A stretch of DNA of 64,000 bases from Pseudomonas maumuensis. Its GTDB lineage: Bacteria; Pseudomonadota; Gammaproteobacteria; Pseudomonadales; Pseudomonadaceae. Shown here one piece after another: positions 9,565-16,767 of this stretch (the first letter of the stretch is position 1; each line of letters begins with the position of its first letter). The position numbers were made by a program, and so were the translations under genes. The DNA lies in the NCBI RefSeq assembly GCF_019139675.1, contig NZ_CP077077.1, forward strand, positions 3,162,001-3,226,000, in the 5' to 3' direction. Under the pieces are notes generated by a model. The model had not been told where the DNA came from. It was given only the letters and a program-made list of their open reading frames with translations, and ran no database searches.

Positions 9565-9592
9565 TGCGCCCCGTGGCGATCCACGGGGCGCA
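9565..9592 (+). repeat. Strong hairpin between the two aminotransferase genes
   Basis: TGCGCCCCGTGG (9565-9576) and CCACGGGGCGCA (9581-9592) form a perfect 12-bp stem with a 4-base loop. No T-run follows, so it is more likely an mRNA-stabilising or partial attenuation structure than a full terminator. The next gene starts at 9645. Confidence 0.65.
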
Positions 9593-9644
9593 GGCAACCT
9601 GCTCACTTGCGGGCGTTCGCTGCCTGCGACAGGAACATGAACCA

Positions 9645-11024
9645 ATGAACACGCTTACTGCAACCGCGCGCAACGATCTGGCAGCACTCATTCACCCCAA
9701 CACCAACCTGGCCCAACATCAGGAAATCGGGCCGTTGGTCATCAGCGCAGGCGACGGCGTGCGGGTCTTCGACGAACAGGGCAATGCCTATATCGAAGCC
9801 ATGTCGGGCCTGTGGAGCGTTGCCCTGGGCTTCAGCGAACAGCGCCTGGTCGACGCCGCCGTCGAGCAGCTCAGGCAACTGCCCTACTACCACAGCTTCA
9901 GCCACAAGACCAACGCCCCGGCCGCGGCGCTCGCCGCCAAGCTGGCGGAGCTTGCGCCCGGCGATCTGAACCATGTGTTTTTCACCAACTCAGGGTCCGA
10001 GGCCAACGACTCGGTGGTGAAGATGGTCTGGTACGTACACAACGCACTGGGCAAGCCCGCCAAGAAGAAGTTCATCTCCCGCCAGCAGGCCTATCACGGC
10101 GCTACCGTCGCCTGCGCAAGCTTGAGCGGCATCCCGTCGATGCACCGTGATTTCGACTTGCCGGCCATCCCGGTGCATCACCTGACCTGTCCGAACTTCT
10201 ATCGATTCGCCCGGCCAGGCGAGACCGAGGAAGCCTTTTCGGCGCGCCTGGCGGACGAGCTGGAGCACTACATCCTCGACGAGGGCCCGGAAACCATCGC
10301 GGCGTTCATCGGCGAACCGGTGATGGCCGCAGGCGGTGTGGTTCCTCCTCCCCAAGGCTACTGGGCGGCGATCCAGGCGGTGTGCAGACGCTACGACATC
10401 CTCGTGGTGATCGACGAGATCATCACCGGCTTCGGCAGGCTCGGGACGATGTTCGGCTCTGAGCTGTACGGGATCCAGCCCGATATCATGGTGCTGTCCA
10501 AGCAGCTCACCTCGTCCTATCAGCCCCTGGCCGCCGTGCTGGTGTCCGATGCCGTCCATGACGTCCTGCTCAGCCAGAGCCAGCGTTTGGGAGCCTTCGC
10601 CCATGGCCTGACCTGCACCGGCCATCCCGTCGCCACCGCGGTGGCGCTGGAAAATATCCGCATCATCGAGGAGCGCGACCTGGTGGGCCAGGTCCAGCGC
10701 CTGGCCCCTGAATTCCAGCGCCGTCTGCGCGCATTCGCCGACCATCCGCTGGTGGGCGATGTGCGCGGTGTCGGGCTGGTGGGCGCCATAGAACTGGTGG
10801 CGAACAAGGCCACCGGCCAACCGTTCGCCCAGCCCGGCACCTTGGGTGGCTATGTGTTCAAACAGGCACACAAGCACGGGCTGATCATTCGCGCCATCTA
10901 CGACACGATCGCCTTCTGTCCGCCGTTGATCTGCACCCAAGCCGATATCGAGGCGATCTTCAGCGCCTTCGAACGCACGCTGGCCGACGCGACTGAATGG
11001 GCCCGCGCACAGAACCTGTTGTAG
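9645..11024 (+). CDS. Class III omega-aminotransferase
   Basis: The 459-residue PLP-dependent protein belongs to the omega-amino-acid:pyruvate/putrescine transaminase branch. It shows MSGLWSVALGFSEQRL, FFTNSGSEANDS, YHGATVACASLSG, VVIDEIITGFGRLG (PLP-binding Asp) and VLSKQLTSSYQPL (catalytic Lys). The ATG at 9645 is chosen by alignment to the family start; a longer frame from 9564 overlaps the intergenic hairpin and is unlikely. A second aminotransferase in the same operon suggests that both amino groups of a diamine are handled, or two related substrates. Relatives in P. putida act on putrescine, cadaverine, beta-alanine or aromatic amines; the actual donor here is not known. Confidence 0.87.
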   Translation: MNTLTATARNDLAALIHPNTNLAQHQEIGPLVISAGDGVRVFDEQGNAYIEAMSGLWSVALGFSEQRLVDAAVEQLRQLPYYHSFSHKTNAPAAALAAKLAELAPGDLNHVFFTNSGSEANDSVVKMVWYVHNALGKPAKKKFISRQQAYHGATVACASLSGIPSMHRDFDLPAIPVHHLTCPNFYRFARPGETEEAFSARLADELEHYILDEGPETIAAFIGEPVMAAGGVVPPPQGYWAAIQAVCRRYDILVVIDEIITGFGRLGTMFGSELYGIQPDIMVLSKQLTSSYQPLAAVLVSDAVHDVLLSQSQRLGAFAHGLTCTGHPVATAVALENIRIIEERDLVGQVQRLAPEFQRRLRAFADHPLVGDVRGVGLVGAIELVANKATGQPFAQPGTLGGYVFKQAHKHGLIIRAIYDTIAFCPPLICTQADIEAIFSAFERTLADATEWARAQNLL

Positions 11025-11073
11025 ACGACGCACCACACTAGACACCTAAAACAAAAATCATGAGGGTTGCAAT

Positions 11074-12000
11074 GTGAGCACACAAAATGACCAGCGCTTC
11101 GACTTCGATGTATCGGTAGTCGGGCTCGGCGCCATGGGCACGATCATGGCCCATGCATTTCTCAAGCAAGGCAAGCGCGTGGCTGTGTGGAACCGATCAC
11201 CTGGCAAAGCGGCGGCGCTGGTCGCCGCTGGTGCTCAGCTGTGCGACTCGGCTCACGCCGCGCTCAGCGCAAGCCCGGTCACGGTCTTCGTGCTGCTGGA
11301 CGACCAGGCGACCCATGGCGTGCTCGGCATGCCGGGGGTGATGGCGGCGCTCGCAGGTCGCACAGTGGTCGATTACACCACCAACGGCCGCGACGAGGGC
11401 CTGGCGCTCCAGGCGCTGGTCAACGCCGCTGGCGGCCTGTACGTCAAAGGGATGATCGTGGCCTACCCGCGCAACGTCGGTCATCGCCAGAGCCACACCC
11501 TGCATACCGGCGATCGTGAGGGTTTCGAGCAGCATCGGACGCTGCTCGAAGCGCTGGCCGGGCAAACGATGTTCCTGCCATGGGACGAAGCACTGGCCTT
11601 TGCCACCGTGCTCCACGCCCAGGCATTCGCCACGATGGTGGCGTTCTTCGAGGCCGTGGGCGCGAGCGAGCGCTTCGGCCTGCCGGTGGCGGAGACGGCC
11701 CGGCTGCTGCTCGACACGTCACGGTTTTTCATCAGCGATGCGCTCGAGGAAGCGGTACGCCGACTCGAAGCGCAGGACTTCGCAGGCGATCAGGCCAGGC
11801 TCGATGTGCATGCCGGCGCCTTCGCCCACATCGCCCAGGCGCTGCACGCACAAGGGGCCTGGACGCCGGTCTTCGACGCCGTATGCGGGGTCGTGCAACG
11901 GGCTGAATCCATGGGCTACGGCGATCAGGACATCGTGGCGGCCACCCAGGTGTTCGCAGCGACCAACCCTCCCGAAACGGCCGCACAAAGGACCATTTAA
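11074..12000 (+). CDS. Imine-reductase-like NAD(P)-dependent oxidoreductase
   Basis: This is a 308-residue two-domain dehydrogenase. The Rossmann part starts with GLGAMG and continues to VWNRSPGK; the spacing fits the imine-reductase cofactor motif GLGxMGx5[ATS]x4Gx4[VIL]WNR[ST]xxK as I recall it. The segment after residue 165 (WDEALAFATVLHAQ) lacks the catalytic Lys that defines the related beta-hydroxyacid dehydrogenases. The C-terminal helical domain would form the dimer. The start is a GTG at 11074 with GAGGG upstream. It is the last enzyme of an operon for diamine and aminoaldehyde conversion, whose products such as 4-aminobutanal cyclise to imines, so imine reduction is a sensible role. 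A 3-hydroxyisobutyrate-dehydrogenase-like function is the main alternative. Confidence 0.75.
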   Translation: MSTQNDQRFDFDVSVVGLGAMGTIMAHAFLKQGKRVAVWNRSPGKAAALVAAGAQLCDSAHAALSASPVTVFVLLDDQATHGVLGMPGVMAALAGRTVVDYTTNGRDEGLALQALVNAAGGLYVKGMIVAYPRNVGHRQSHTLHTGDREGFEQHRTLLEALAGQTMFLPWDEALAFATVLHAQAFATMVAFFEAVGASERFGLPVAETARLLLDTSRFFISDALEEAVRRLEAQDFAGDQARLDVHAGAFAHIAQALHAQGAWTPVFDAVCGVVQRAESMGYGDQDIVAATQVFAATNPPETAAQRTI

Positions 12001-12078
12001 TGGCGCGCTTTATCAGGCTTTAGCCAACGCCACGGACCAGACTCGACGGTAATTACAAAAACAAAGCTGGAGGTTCCC

Positions 12079-12228
12079 ATGCGTCTTTTTGCCTTACTAG
12101 TTGCCAGCGTGACACTTGCCCTGTTCCTGACGGCGGTCTACACCCCACGGTCTGCCATGGCCAATCGATCGGGAGCGCACGCGGCGCACCCGATCGCGAG
12201 CATTGGCGATATCTTCCGGGGTTACTAG
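12079..12228 (+). CDS. Small exported or membrane-anchored peptide, 49 aa
   Basis: A 49-codon frame starts at 12079 with GGAGG 7 bases upstream, an unusually good ribosome site for a chance frame. Residues 1-28 form a hydrophobic signal or anchor (RLFALLVASVTLALFLTAVY then AMA, a possible cleavage site). The remaining 20 or so residues are rich in Ala, His, Ile and Gly, with no Cys. It lies 78 bases after the imine-reductase-like gene on the same strand and just before a long palindrome. No family is recognised. It could be a secreted peptide or a small membrane protein tied to the amine operon. Confidence 0.5.
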   Translation: MRLFALLVASVTLALFLTAVYTPRSAMANRSGAHAAHPIASIGDIFRGY

Positions 12229-12268
12229 GGCCATCCCTTTCAAGGTCTTTGAGTGCGAGGGCTATTAA

Positions 12269-12581
12269 GTGCCCGCCGCATCTCTTGCAGCGCCTATGAG
12301 ATCGAGCGCCGCCCGCGCGGCGCATCGCTGGCAAGCCAGCTCCCACATCTGTTTCGGGCCAGTTATGCCTGCGCCGCCGCGGCTGTACGCCTTGTGGGTA
12401 CGACACGGTCTCAGCGTGGGCACCACTGGCGTCCCACTTGTCTCAAGACATGCACCAAGGCGGACAGCGACAACTTCACAGGACAGACTGGCCCGAAACA
12501 GATGTGGGAGCTGGCTTGCCAGCGATGCGCCGCGCGGGCGGCGCTCGATCTGCCAGGCGCTGCAGAACTTGCGGCGGACAC
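12269..12581. repeat. 313-bp imperfect palindrome containing two inverted REPs
   Basis: The 408-bp gap between the small peptide gene and lvaE is mostly one inverted repeat. A perfect 65-bp segment (12299-12363) recurs as its reverse complement at 12487-12551. The similarity continues outward for about 30 bp (CCGCCGCA and TGCAGCGCCT shared) and inward with decay (GCTGT-CGCCTTG shared). Each arm contains CATCGCTGGCAAGCCAGCTCCCACA, the REP core seen elsewhere in this window. It encodes no transposase and no credible protein. RNA from it would fold into a long hairpin between the convergent amine and lva operons. Confidence 0.85.
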
Positions 12582-12636
12582 CTGGTGGCCCTATCACACA
12601 GGGCTGCGCAAGCAGCGATGACTCGAATACCAGGGC

Positions 12637-14292
12637 TCACCCTTCCGGTCGATCGCTGGCTGCAGCGGCCGCTTGCCGAGCCCATTCGCGCAGGACGAAT
12701 TTCTGGATCTTGCCGGTGGCCGTCTTGGGCAACGCCACCAACGACACATGCCGCGGCGCCTTGAAGTGCGCCAGGCGCTCGCGACACCAGCGGATCAGCT
12801 CTTCGCCGGTGATACCCGCCTGTGCCTCGGCACACAGGGTGACGAAGGCATGCGGGGTTTCGCCCCAGCGCGAATCGGGCCGCGCCACCACGGCGGCCTC
12901 GAGCACCTCGGGATGCTGGTAGAGCACCTCCTCGATCTCCAGCGAACTGATGTTCTCGCCGCCCGAAATGATGATGTCCTTGGCCCGGTCCTTGATCTCC
13001 ACATAGCCATCGGGATGCAGCACGGCGAGGTCGCCCGTGTGCAGCCAGCCGCCAGCCAGGGCGCTGCGGGTGGCTTCGGGGTTGTGCAGGTAGCCTTTCA
13101 TCACCGTGTTGCCGCGCACCACCAGCTCGCCCAGGGTCGCGCCGTCGGCGGGCACCGGCTGGCCGGTTTCGCTATCCAGCACCGTGGCTTCCTCGAGCAT
13201 CGGATGGGCCACGCCCTGGCGGCTCATGAACCGCGCGCGAGCCTCCAGCGGCAGCTCATCGACGCCTGGCTGCCACAGGCACAAGGTACTGGGGCCATAG
13301 CTTTCGGTCATGCCATAGGCGTGGGTGATGCTGAAACCGCGCGCCTCCATGGCGGCGATCACCGCGCTGGGCGGTGCGGCGCCGCCGGTGATCACCGACA
13401 CCGCCTGGGACGGCGCGGCGCCTGCCGGAGCATGGATCAGCATCGACATCACCACCGGCGCGGCGCTCAGGTGGGTCACGCCATGCGCGGCGATGGCGGC
13501 GTGAATCGCCTCGGGCTGCACCTTGCGCAGGCACACATGGCAGCCGCCCGACAGGGTCACTGCCCAGGTATGGCTCCAGCCGTTGCAGTGGAACATCGGC
13601 AGAGTCCACAGGTAGACGCTGCGCGGGCCGAGCTGGAAGATCAGCGCTCCGGCGCAGGCATTGAGGTAGGCGCCGCGGTGATGCAGCACCACGCCCTTGG
13701 GATCGCCGGTGGTGCCGGAGGTGTAGTTGATGGCGATCGACTGCCATTCGTTGTGCGGCGCGCTCAACGGCCGGTTGCCATCGCCCTGGGCCAGGAAACT
13801 TTCGTAGTCCAGGTTCGGCGCCAGGTCGGTGCCCTCGGCCTGGGCATCATCGATGCCAACCAGCAGCGGCGGCGTGTCCAGCATCGCCAGCGCCTGGTGG
13901 ACCACCGCGCCGAATTCGCGATCGCACAACAGTACCCTGGCCGCGCAATGGCGCAGGATGAACGCGATGCTGCGCGCCTCCAGGCGGATATTGATGCACA
14001 CCAGCACGGCACCCGCGCCGGGCACGCCATAGTGCGCCTCGAGCATCTCGGGGATGTTCGGCGCCAGGATCGCCACGCGCTCGCCCGGCTGCACGCCAAC
14101 CCGCTCCAGGGCGCTGGCCAGGGCCCGGCTGCGCTGGTGCAACTGCTGGTAGGTGTAGCGACGGTTGCCGTACACCACTGCGTCGCGCTGCGGATAGACC
14201 TGCGCGGCGCGCTTGAGGAACGACAGTGGCGACAGCGGCACGTGGTTGGCCGCATTCGGGGCCAGTTCGTGTTCCAGGGTCGGGTTCATCAT
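12637..14292 (-). CDS. lvaE: Acyl-CoA synthetase, levulinate-CoA ligase (LvaE)
   Basis: The 551-residue AMP-forming ligase activates a carboxylic acid to its CoA thioester through an acyl-adenylate. It carries the P-loop YTSGTTGDPKG (about residue 190), YGMTES near 300, GWLHTGDLAVLHPDGY and the C-terminal hinge/lysine segment KTATGKIQK. The start at 14292 is chosen because GAGGGA lies 7 bases upstream; the frame extends further but without a ribosome site. It ends the lvaABCDE block. In P. putida LvaE makes levulinyl-CoA from levulinate. The name rests mainly on gene order, since medium-chain fatty acid ligases look alike. The stop lies 55 bp from the end of the long palindrome. Confidence 0.8.
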   Translation of the reverse strand: MMNPTLEHELAPNAANHVPLSPLSFLKRAAQVYPQRDAVVYGNRRYTYQQLHQRSRALASALERVGVQPGERVAILAPNIPEMLEAHYGVPGAGAVLVCINIRLEARSIAFILRHCAARVLLCDREFGAVVHQALAMLDTPPLLVGIDDAQAEGTDLAPNLDYESFLAQGDGNRPLSAPHNEWQSIAINYTSGTTGDPKGVVLHHRGAYLNACAGALIFQLGPRSVYLWTLPMFHCNGWSHTWAVTLSGGCHVCLRKVQPEAIHAAIAAHGVTHLSAAPVVMSMLIHAPAGAAPSQAVSVITGGAAPPSAVIAAMEARGFSITHAYGMTESYGPSTLCLWQPGVDELPLEARARFMSRQGVAHPMLEEATVLDSETGQPVPADGATLGELVVRGNTVMKGYLHNPEATRSALAGGWLHTGDLAVLHPDGYVEIKDRAKDIIISGGENISSLEIEEVLYQHPEVLEAAVVARPDSRWGETPHAFVTLCAEAQAGITGEELIRWCRERLAHFKAPRHVSLVALPKTATGKIQKFVLREWARQAAAAASDRPEG

Positions 14293-14416
14293 GACGGGTC
14301 CCTCGTCCATGGGCAGTTCAACGGTTGCACGCACATAACTACCTCTGTTTCTTGTTGTTCTTGACCGGCACAGCCGGTGCCATTCATCGCGGGATTTGCA
14401 AGGCTGGGCGGTGTGT

Positions 14417-15184
14417 CTACAGGCTGCTGCACAGGTGGCCGCCATCGACCACGATCTCGCTGCCGCTCATGCCGCGGCCGGCGTCACTGGCGAGCAGCAG
14501 CAAGGCGCCGTCCAGATCCGCCGGCTGGCTGAAGCGCCGGCTCGGAATACGCGCGCGCAATTTCTGCCCCGCGTCGCTGGCCAGGAACGCCTCGTTCAGG
14601 TCGGTCATCACGTATCCCGGCGCCAGGGCGTTCACGCGGATGCCATGGCGCGCCAGCTCCAGGGCCATGGCGCGGGTCAGGTGCGCCAGGCCGGCCTTGG
14701 CCGCCAGATAAGGGCCGACGGCGCCGGCCACCCGGCTGGCGAGGATCGAGGTGACGTTGATCAGGCTACCGCCCTGCCCTGCGGCGACCATGCGCCGCGC
14801 ACTTTCCTGGGCCACCGTCCAGGCGCCCTTGAGGTTGGTGTCGAGCACGCGGTCCCAACTGCCATCGTCGCAGTCGAGCAGCGCCTGGCTGTCGCTCACC
14901 CCGGCATTGTTGACCAGTACATCCAGCGGGCCGGCGGCATCGAGCACCCGGCAGACATCGTCGCGGCTGGTCACATCGAGGGCAAAGGCGCGGGCACGGC
15001 CGCCGCTGGCCTGGATGGTCTCGACCAGGGCCAGCAACGGCGCCTCGCGCCGGGCGGTGACCAGCACCTCGGCGCCGGCGGCCGCCAGGGTCTGGGCAAA
15101 GTGCCGGCCCAGGCCACTGGAGGCCCCGGTCACCAGGGCGCGACGGCCATCGAGAGAGAACAGTCGAGCAAGCTGCGGCTGCAT
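14417..15184 (-). CDS. lvaD: SDR oxidoreductase, levulinyl-CoA reductase (LvaD)
   Basis: This 255-residue classical short-chain dehydrogenase has the NAD(P)-binding motif TGASSGLG (about 19-26), NNAG (about 91-94), a catalytic Ser in NVTSILA and YLAAK with the Tyr/Lys pair (about 159-163). In the levulinate pathway LvaD reduces the 4-keto group of levulinyl-CoA to give 4-hydroxyvaleryl-CoA. It overlaps the start of the upstream lvaC stop by one base, so the two are translated together. Cofactor preference cannot be settled, although TARRE after the second strand suggests NADP(H). Assignment depends on the operon as well as the fold. Confidence 0.8.
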   Translation of the reverse strand: MQPQLARLFSLDGRRALVTGASSGLGRHFAQTLAAAGAEVLVTARREAPLLALVETIQASGGRARAFALDVTSRDDVCRVLDAAGPLDVLVNNAGVSDSQALLDCDDGSWDRVLDTNLKGAWTVAQESARRMVAAGQGGSLINVTSILASRVAGAVGPYLAAKAGLAHLTRAMALELARHGIRVNALAPGYVMTDLNEAFLASDAGQKLRARIPSRRFSQPADLDGALLLLASDAGRGMSGSEIVVDGGHLCSSL

Positions 15185-16356
15185 CAGTGACCTCCCGGGC
15201 GCTGGTCGAGAAGTTTTTTCGCCAGGCTCATGCGGTGCACTTCGCTCGGACCGTCATAGATGCGGAACGGCCGGATATCGCGGAAGATCCGCTCCACCAC
15301 CGTGTCCCCGGTCACACCGCGCCCGCCCAGCACCTGCATCGAGCGATCGACCACCCGCCACAGCGCCTCGGAGCTGATCACCTTGGCCATGCTCGAGTCG
15401 ACATTGCCCCGCTCGCCCTGGTCGAGTACCCAGGCGCAGTGCCATACCGCCAGGCGCACCACATGCAGGTCCATCTGGTTGTCGGCGAGCATGAAACCGA
15501 CACCCTGGTGCTCGCCCAGCGATTTGCCGAAGGCGTCGCGGGTGCGCGCATGGTCGCAGGCAATGTCGTGGGCGCGACGCGCGGCGCCGAGCCAGCGCAT
15601 GCAGTGGGTCAGCCGTGCCGGTGCCAGACGCACCTGGGCATAGCGGAAGCCCTTGCCGATCTCGCCGAGCACATCGCTCGCCGGGATGCGCAGGTTGTCG
15701 AAACGCAGTTGCCCGTGGCCACCGGTGAAGCAGCTGTCCAGCGAGTCCAGCTGCCGTTCGTGGACGATGCCCTCACGCCGCATGTCGCTCAGGAACATGG
15801 TCGCCGTGCCGTCTTCCATGCGCGCCATGATGATCGCGAAATCGGCGCCGTCAGCGCCGGTTATCAACCACTTGCGGCCGTTGATCAGGTAATCGTCGCC
15901 ATCGCGGGTGGCGGTGGTGCGCAGCATCGACGGATCCGAGCCCGAGCCCGGCGCAGGCTCGGTCATGGCGAAGCACGAGCGCGCCCGGCCCTGGACCAGC
16001 GGGCGCAGCCAGCGGTCCTTCTGCGCCTCGGTGGCGACCACGTCCATCAGGTGGATATTGCCTTCGTCGGGTGCGTGGATGTTCAGCGCCACCGGCCCCA
16101 AGGGCGAATAGCCGGCCTCTTCGAAGACGATCGCCTTGGCCACATGGCTCAGGCCCATGCCGCCCATCTCGGGGCTGGCATGCGGGGTCAGCAGCCCGGC
16201 GATGCGGGCTTTTTCCAGCAGGTCCTGACGCAAGTCGTCGCTGGGGCCGTGGCGGTCCTGGCGCGGGTCTTTCTCGAACGGAATCACGTAGTTGGCGATG
16301 AAGTCTCGCGTTTTCGCCTGCAAGGCCAGCAGGTCGTCCGACAGGGTGAAGTTCAT
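15184..16356 (-). CDS. lvaC: Acyl-CoA dehydrogenase family protein (LvaC)
   Basis: The 390-residue flavoprotein belongs to the ACAD10/ACAD11-like branch. It shows FAMTEPAPGSGSDP and WLITGADGADFAI in the FAD/substrate region, RDAFGKSLGEHQGV in the C-terminal helical domain, and QVLGGRGVTGDT near the end. Where most acyl-CoA dehydrogenases read YEG at the catalytic base, this protein reads IYDGPSEVHR. In the lva pathway LvaC works after phosphorylation by LvaAB, carrying 4-phosphovaleryl-CoA on to pentenoyl-CoA and 3-hydroxyvaleryl-CoA. It sits between lvaB and lvaD on the same strand, as expected. Confidence 0.82.
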   Translation of the reverse strand: MNFTLSDDLLALQAKTRDFIANYVIPFEKDPRQDRHGPSDDLRQDLLEKARIAGLLTPHASPEMGGMGLSHVAKAIVFEEAGYSPLGPVALNIHAPDEGNIHLMDVVATEAQKDRWLRPLVQGRARSCFAMTEPAPGSGSDPSMLRTTATRDGDDYLINGRKWLITGADGADFAIIMARMEDGTATMFLSDMRREGIVHERQLDSLDSCFTGGHGQLRFDNLRIPASDVLGEIGKGFRYAQVRLAPARLTHCMRWLGAARRAHDIACDHARTRDAFGKSLGEHQGVGFMLADNQMDLHVVRLAVWHCAWVLDQGERGNVDSSMAKVISSEALWRVVDRSMQVLGGRGVTGDTVVERIFRDIRPFRIYDGPSEVHRMSLAKKLLDQRPGGH

Positions 16357-16410
16357 GGTTGTCCTTCTATGCGTTTTCAGTCTTGAAAATCGGGCAGTGG
16401 CTACCGGCGT

Positions 16411-16767
16411 TCAAGGCATGGCCTTGGGGTTGCTGATAGACAGGCGGGCAAGCGTCGTCTGGCGCAGCGCCTCGACCAGGGTGCGACGGGCCTGCGGCGC
16501 GTCGTAGCTACCTTCGCGGATGGCCTGGGCCAGCTGCTGTCGCGTGCCGGCCAGGGTCGCTGGCGGCGCCTCGAGCAAGGCGCCCAGACGGGCGTGCTCC
16601 TGGGCGTCCAGCTCGCCTTGCAGGCGGCTTTCACGCGCGGCGACGGCCATGGCGTTGGCGATCATCAGCGCCGGGTAGCGCAGCTCGCCGGACAGCGCGG
16701 GCAACACCTGCTCCAGCAAGGTCTGGCGGGCGATGTCGAGCAGTTGCGCGGCATTGGGTTGGGTCAT
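16411..16767 (-). CDS. lvaB: DUF6285 protein, LvaB partner of the kinase LvaA
   Basis: The 118-residue protein is mostly alpha-helical and has no signal peptide or known catalytic motif. Its sequence (TQPNAAQLLDIARQTLLEQV at the start) is typical of the DUF6285 proteins found beside APH-fold phosphotransferases and acyl-CoA dehydrogenases. In P. putida LvaB forms a complex with LvaA and is needed for phosphorylation of 4-hydroxyvaleryl-CoA. The ATG at 16767 overlaps the lvaA stop by 4 bases, which fits balanced production of both subunits. A longer frame reading through the lvaA region is out of context and was ignored. Confidence 0.82.
   Translation of the reverse strand: MTQPNAAQLLDIARQTLLEQVLPALSGELRYPALMIANAMAVAARESRLQGELDAQEHARLGALLEAPPATLAGTRQQLAQAIREGSYDAPQARRTLVEALRQTTLARLSISNPKAMP

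Noticed and set aside
12253..12621. Overlapping frames of 110-217 codons across the palindrome
   Set aside because: They translate the REP repeat on both strands; the similarity of their peptides comes from the inverted repeat.
12229..12636. CRISPR array or insertion sequence
   Set aside because: There are no regularly spaced direct repeats, no cas genes and no transposase; the structure is an inverted repeat.
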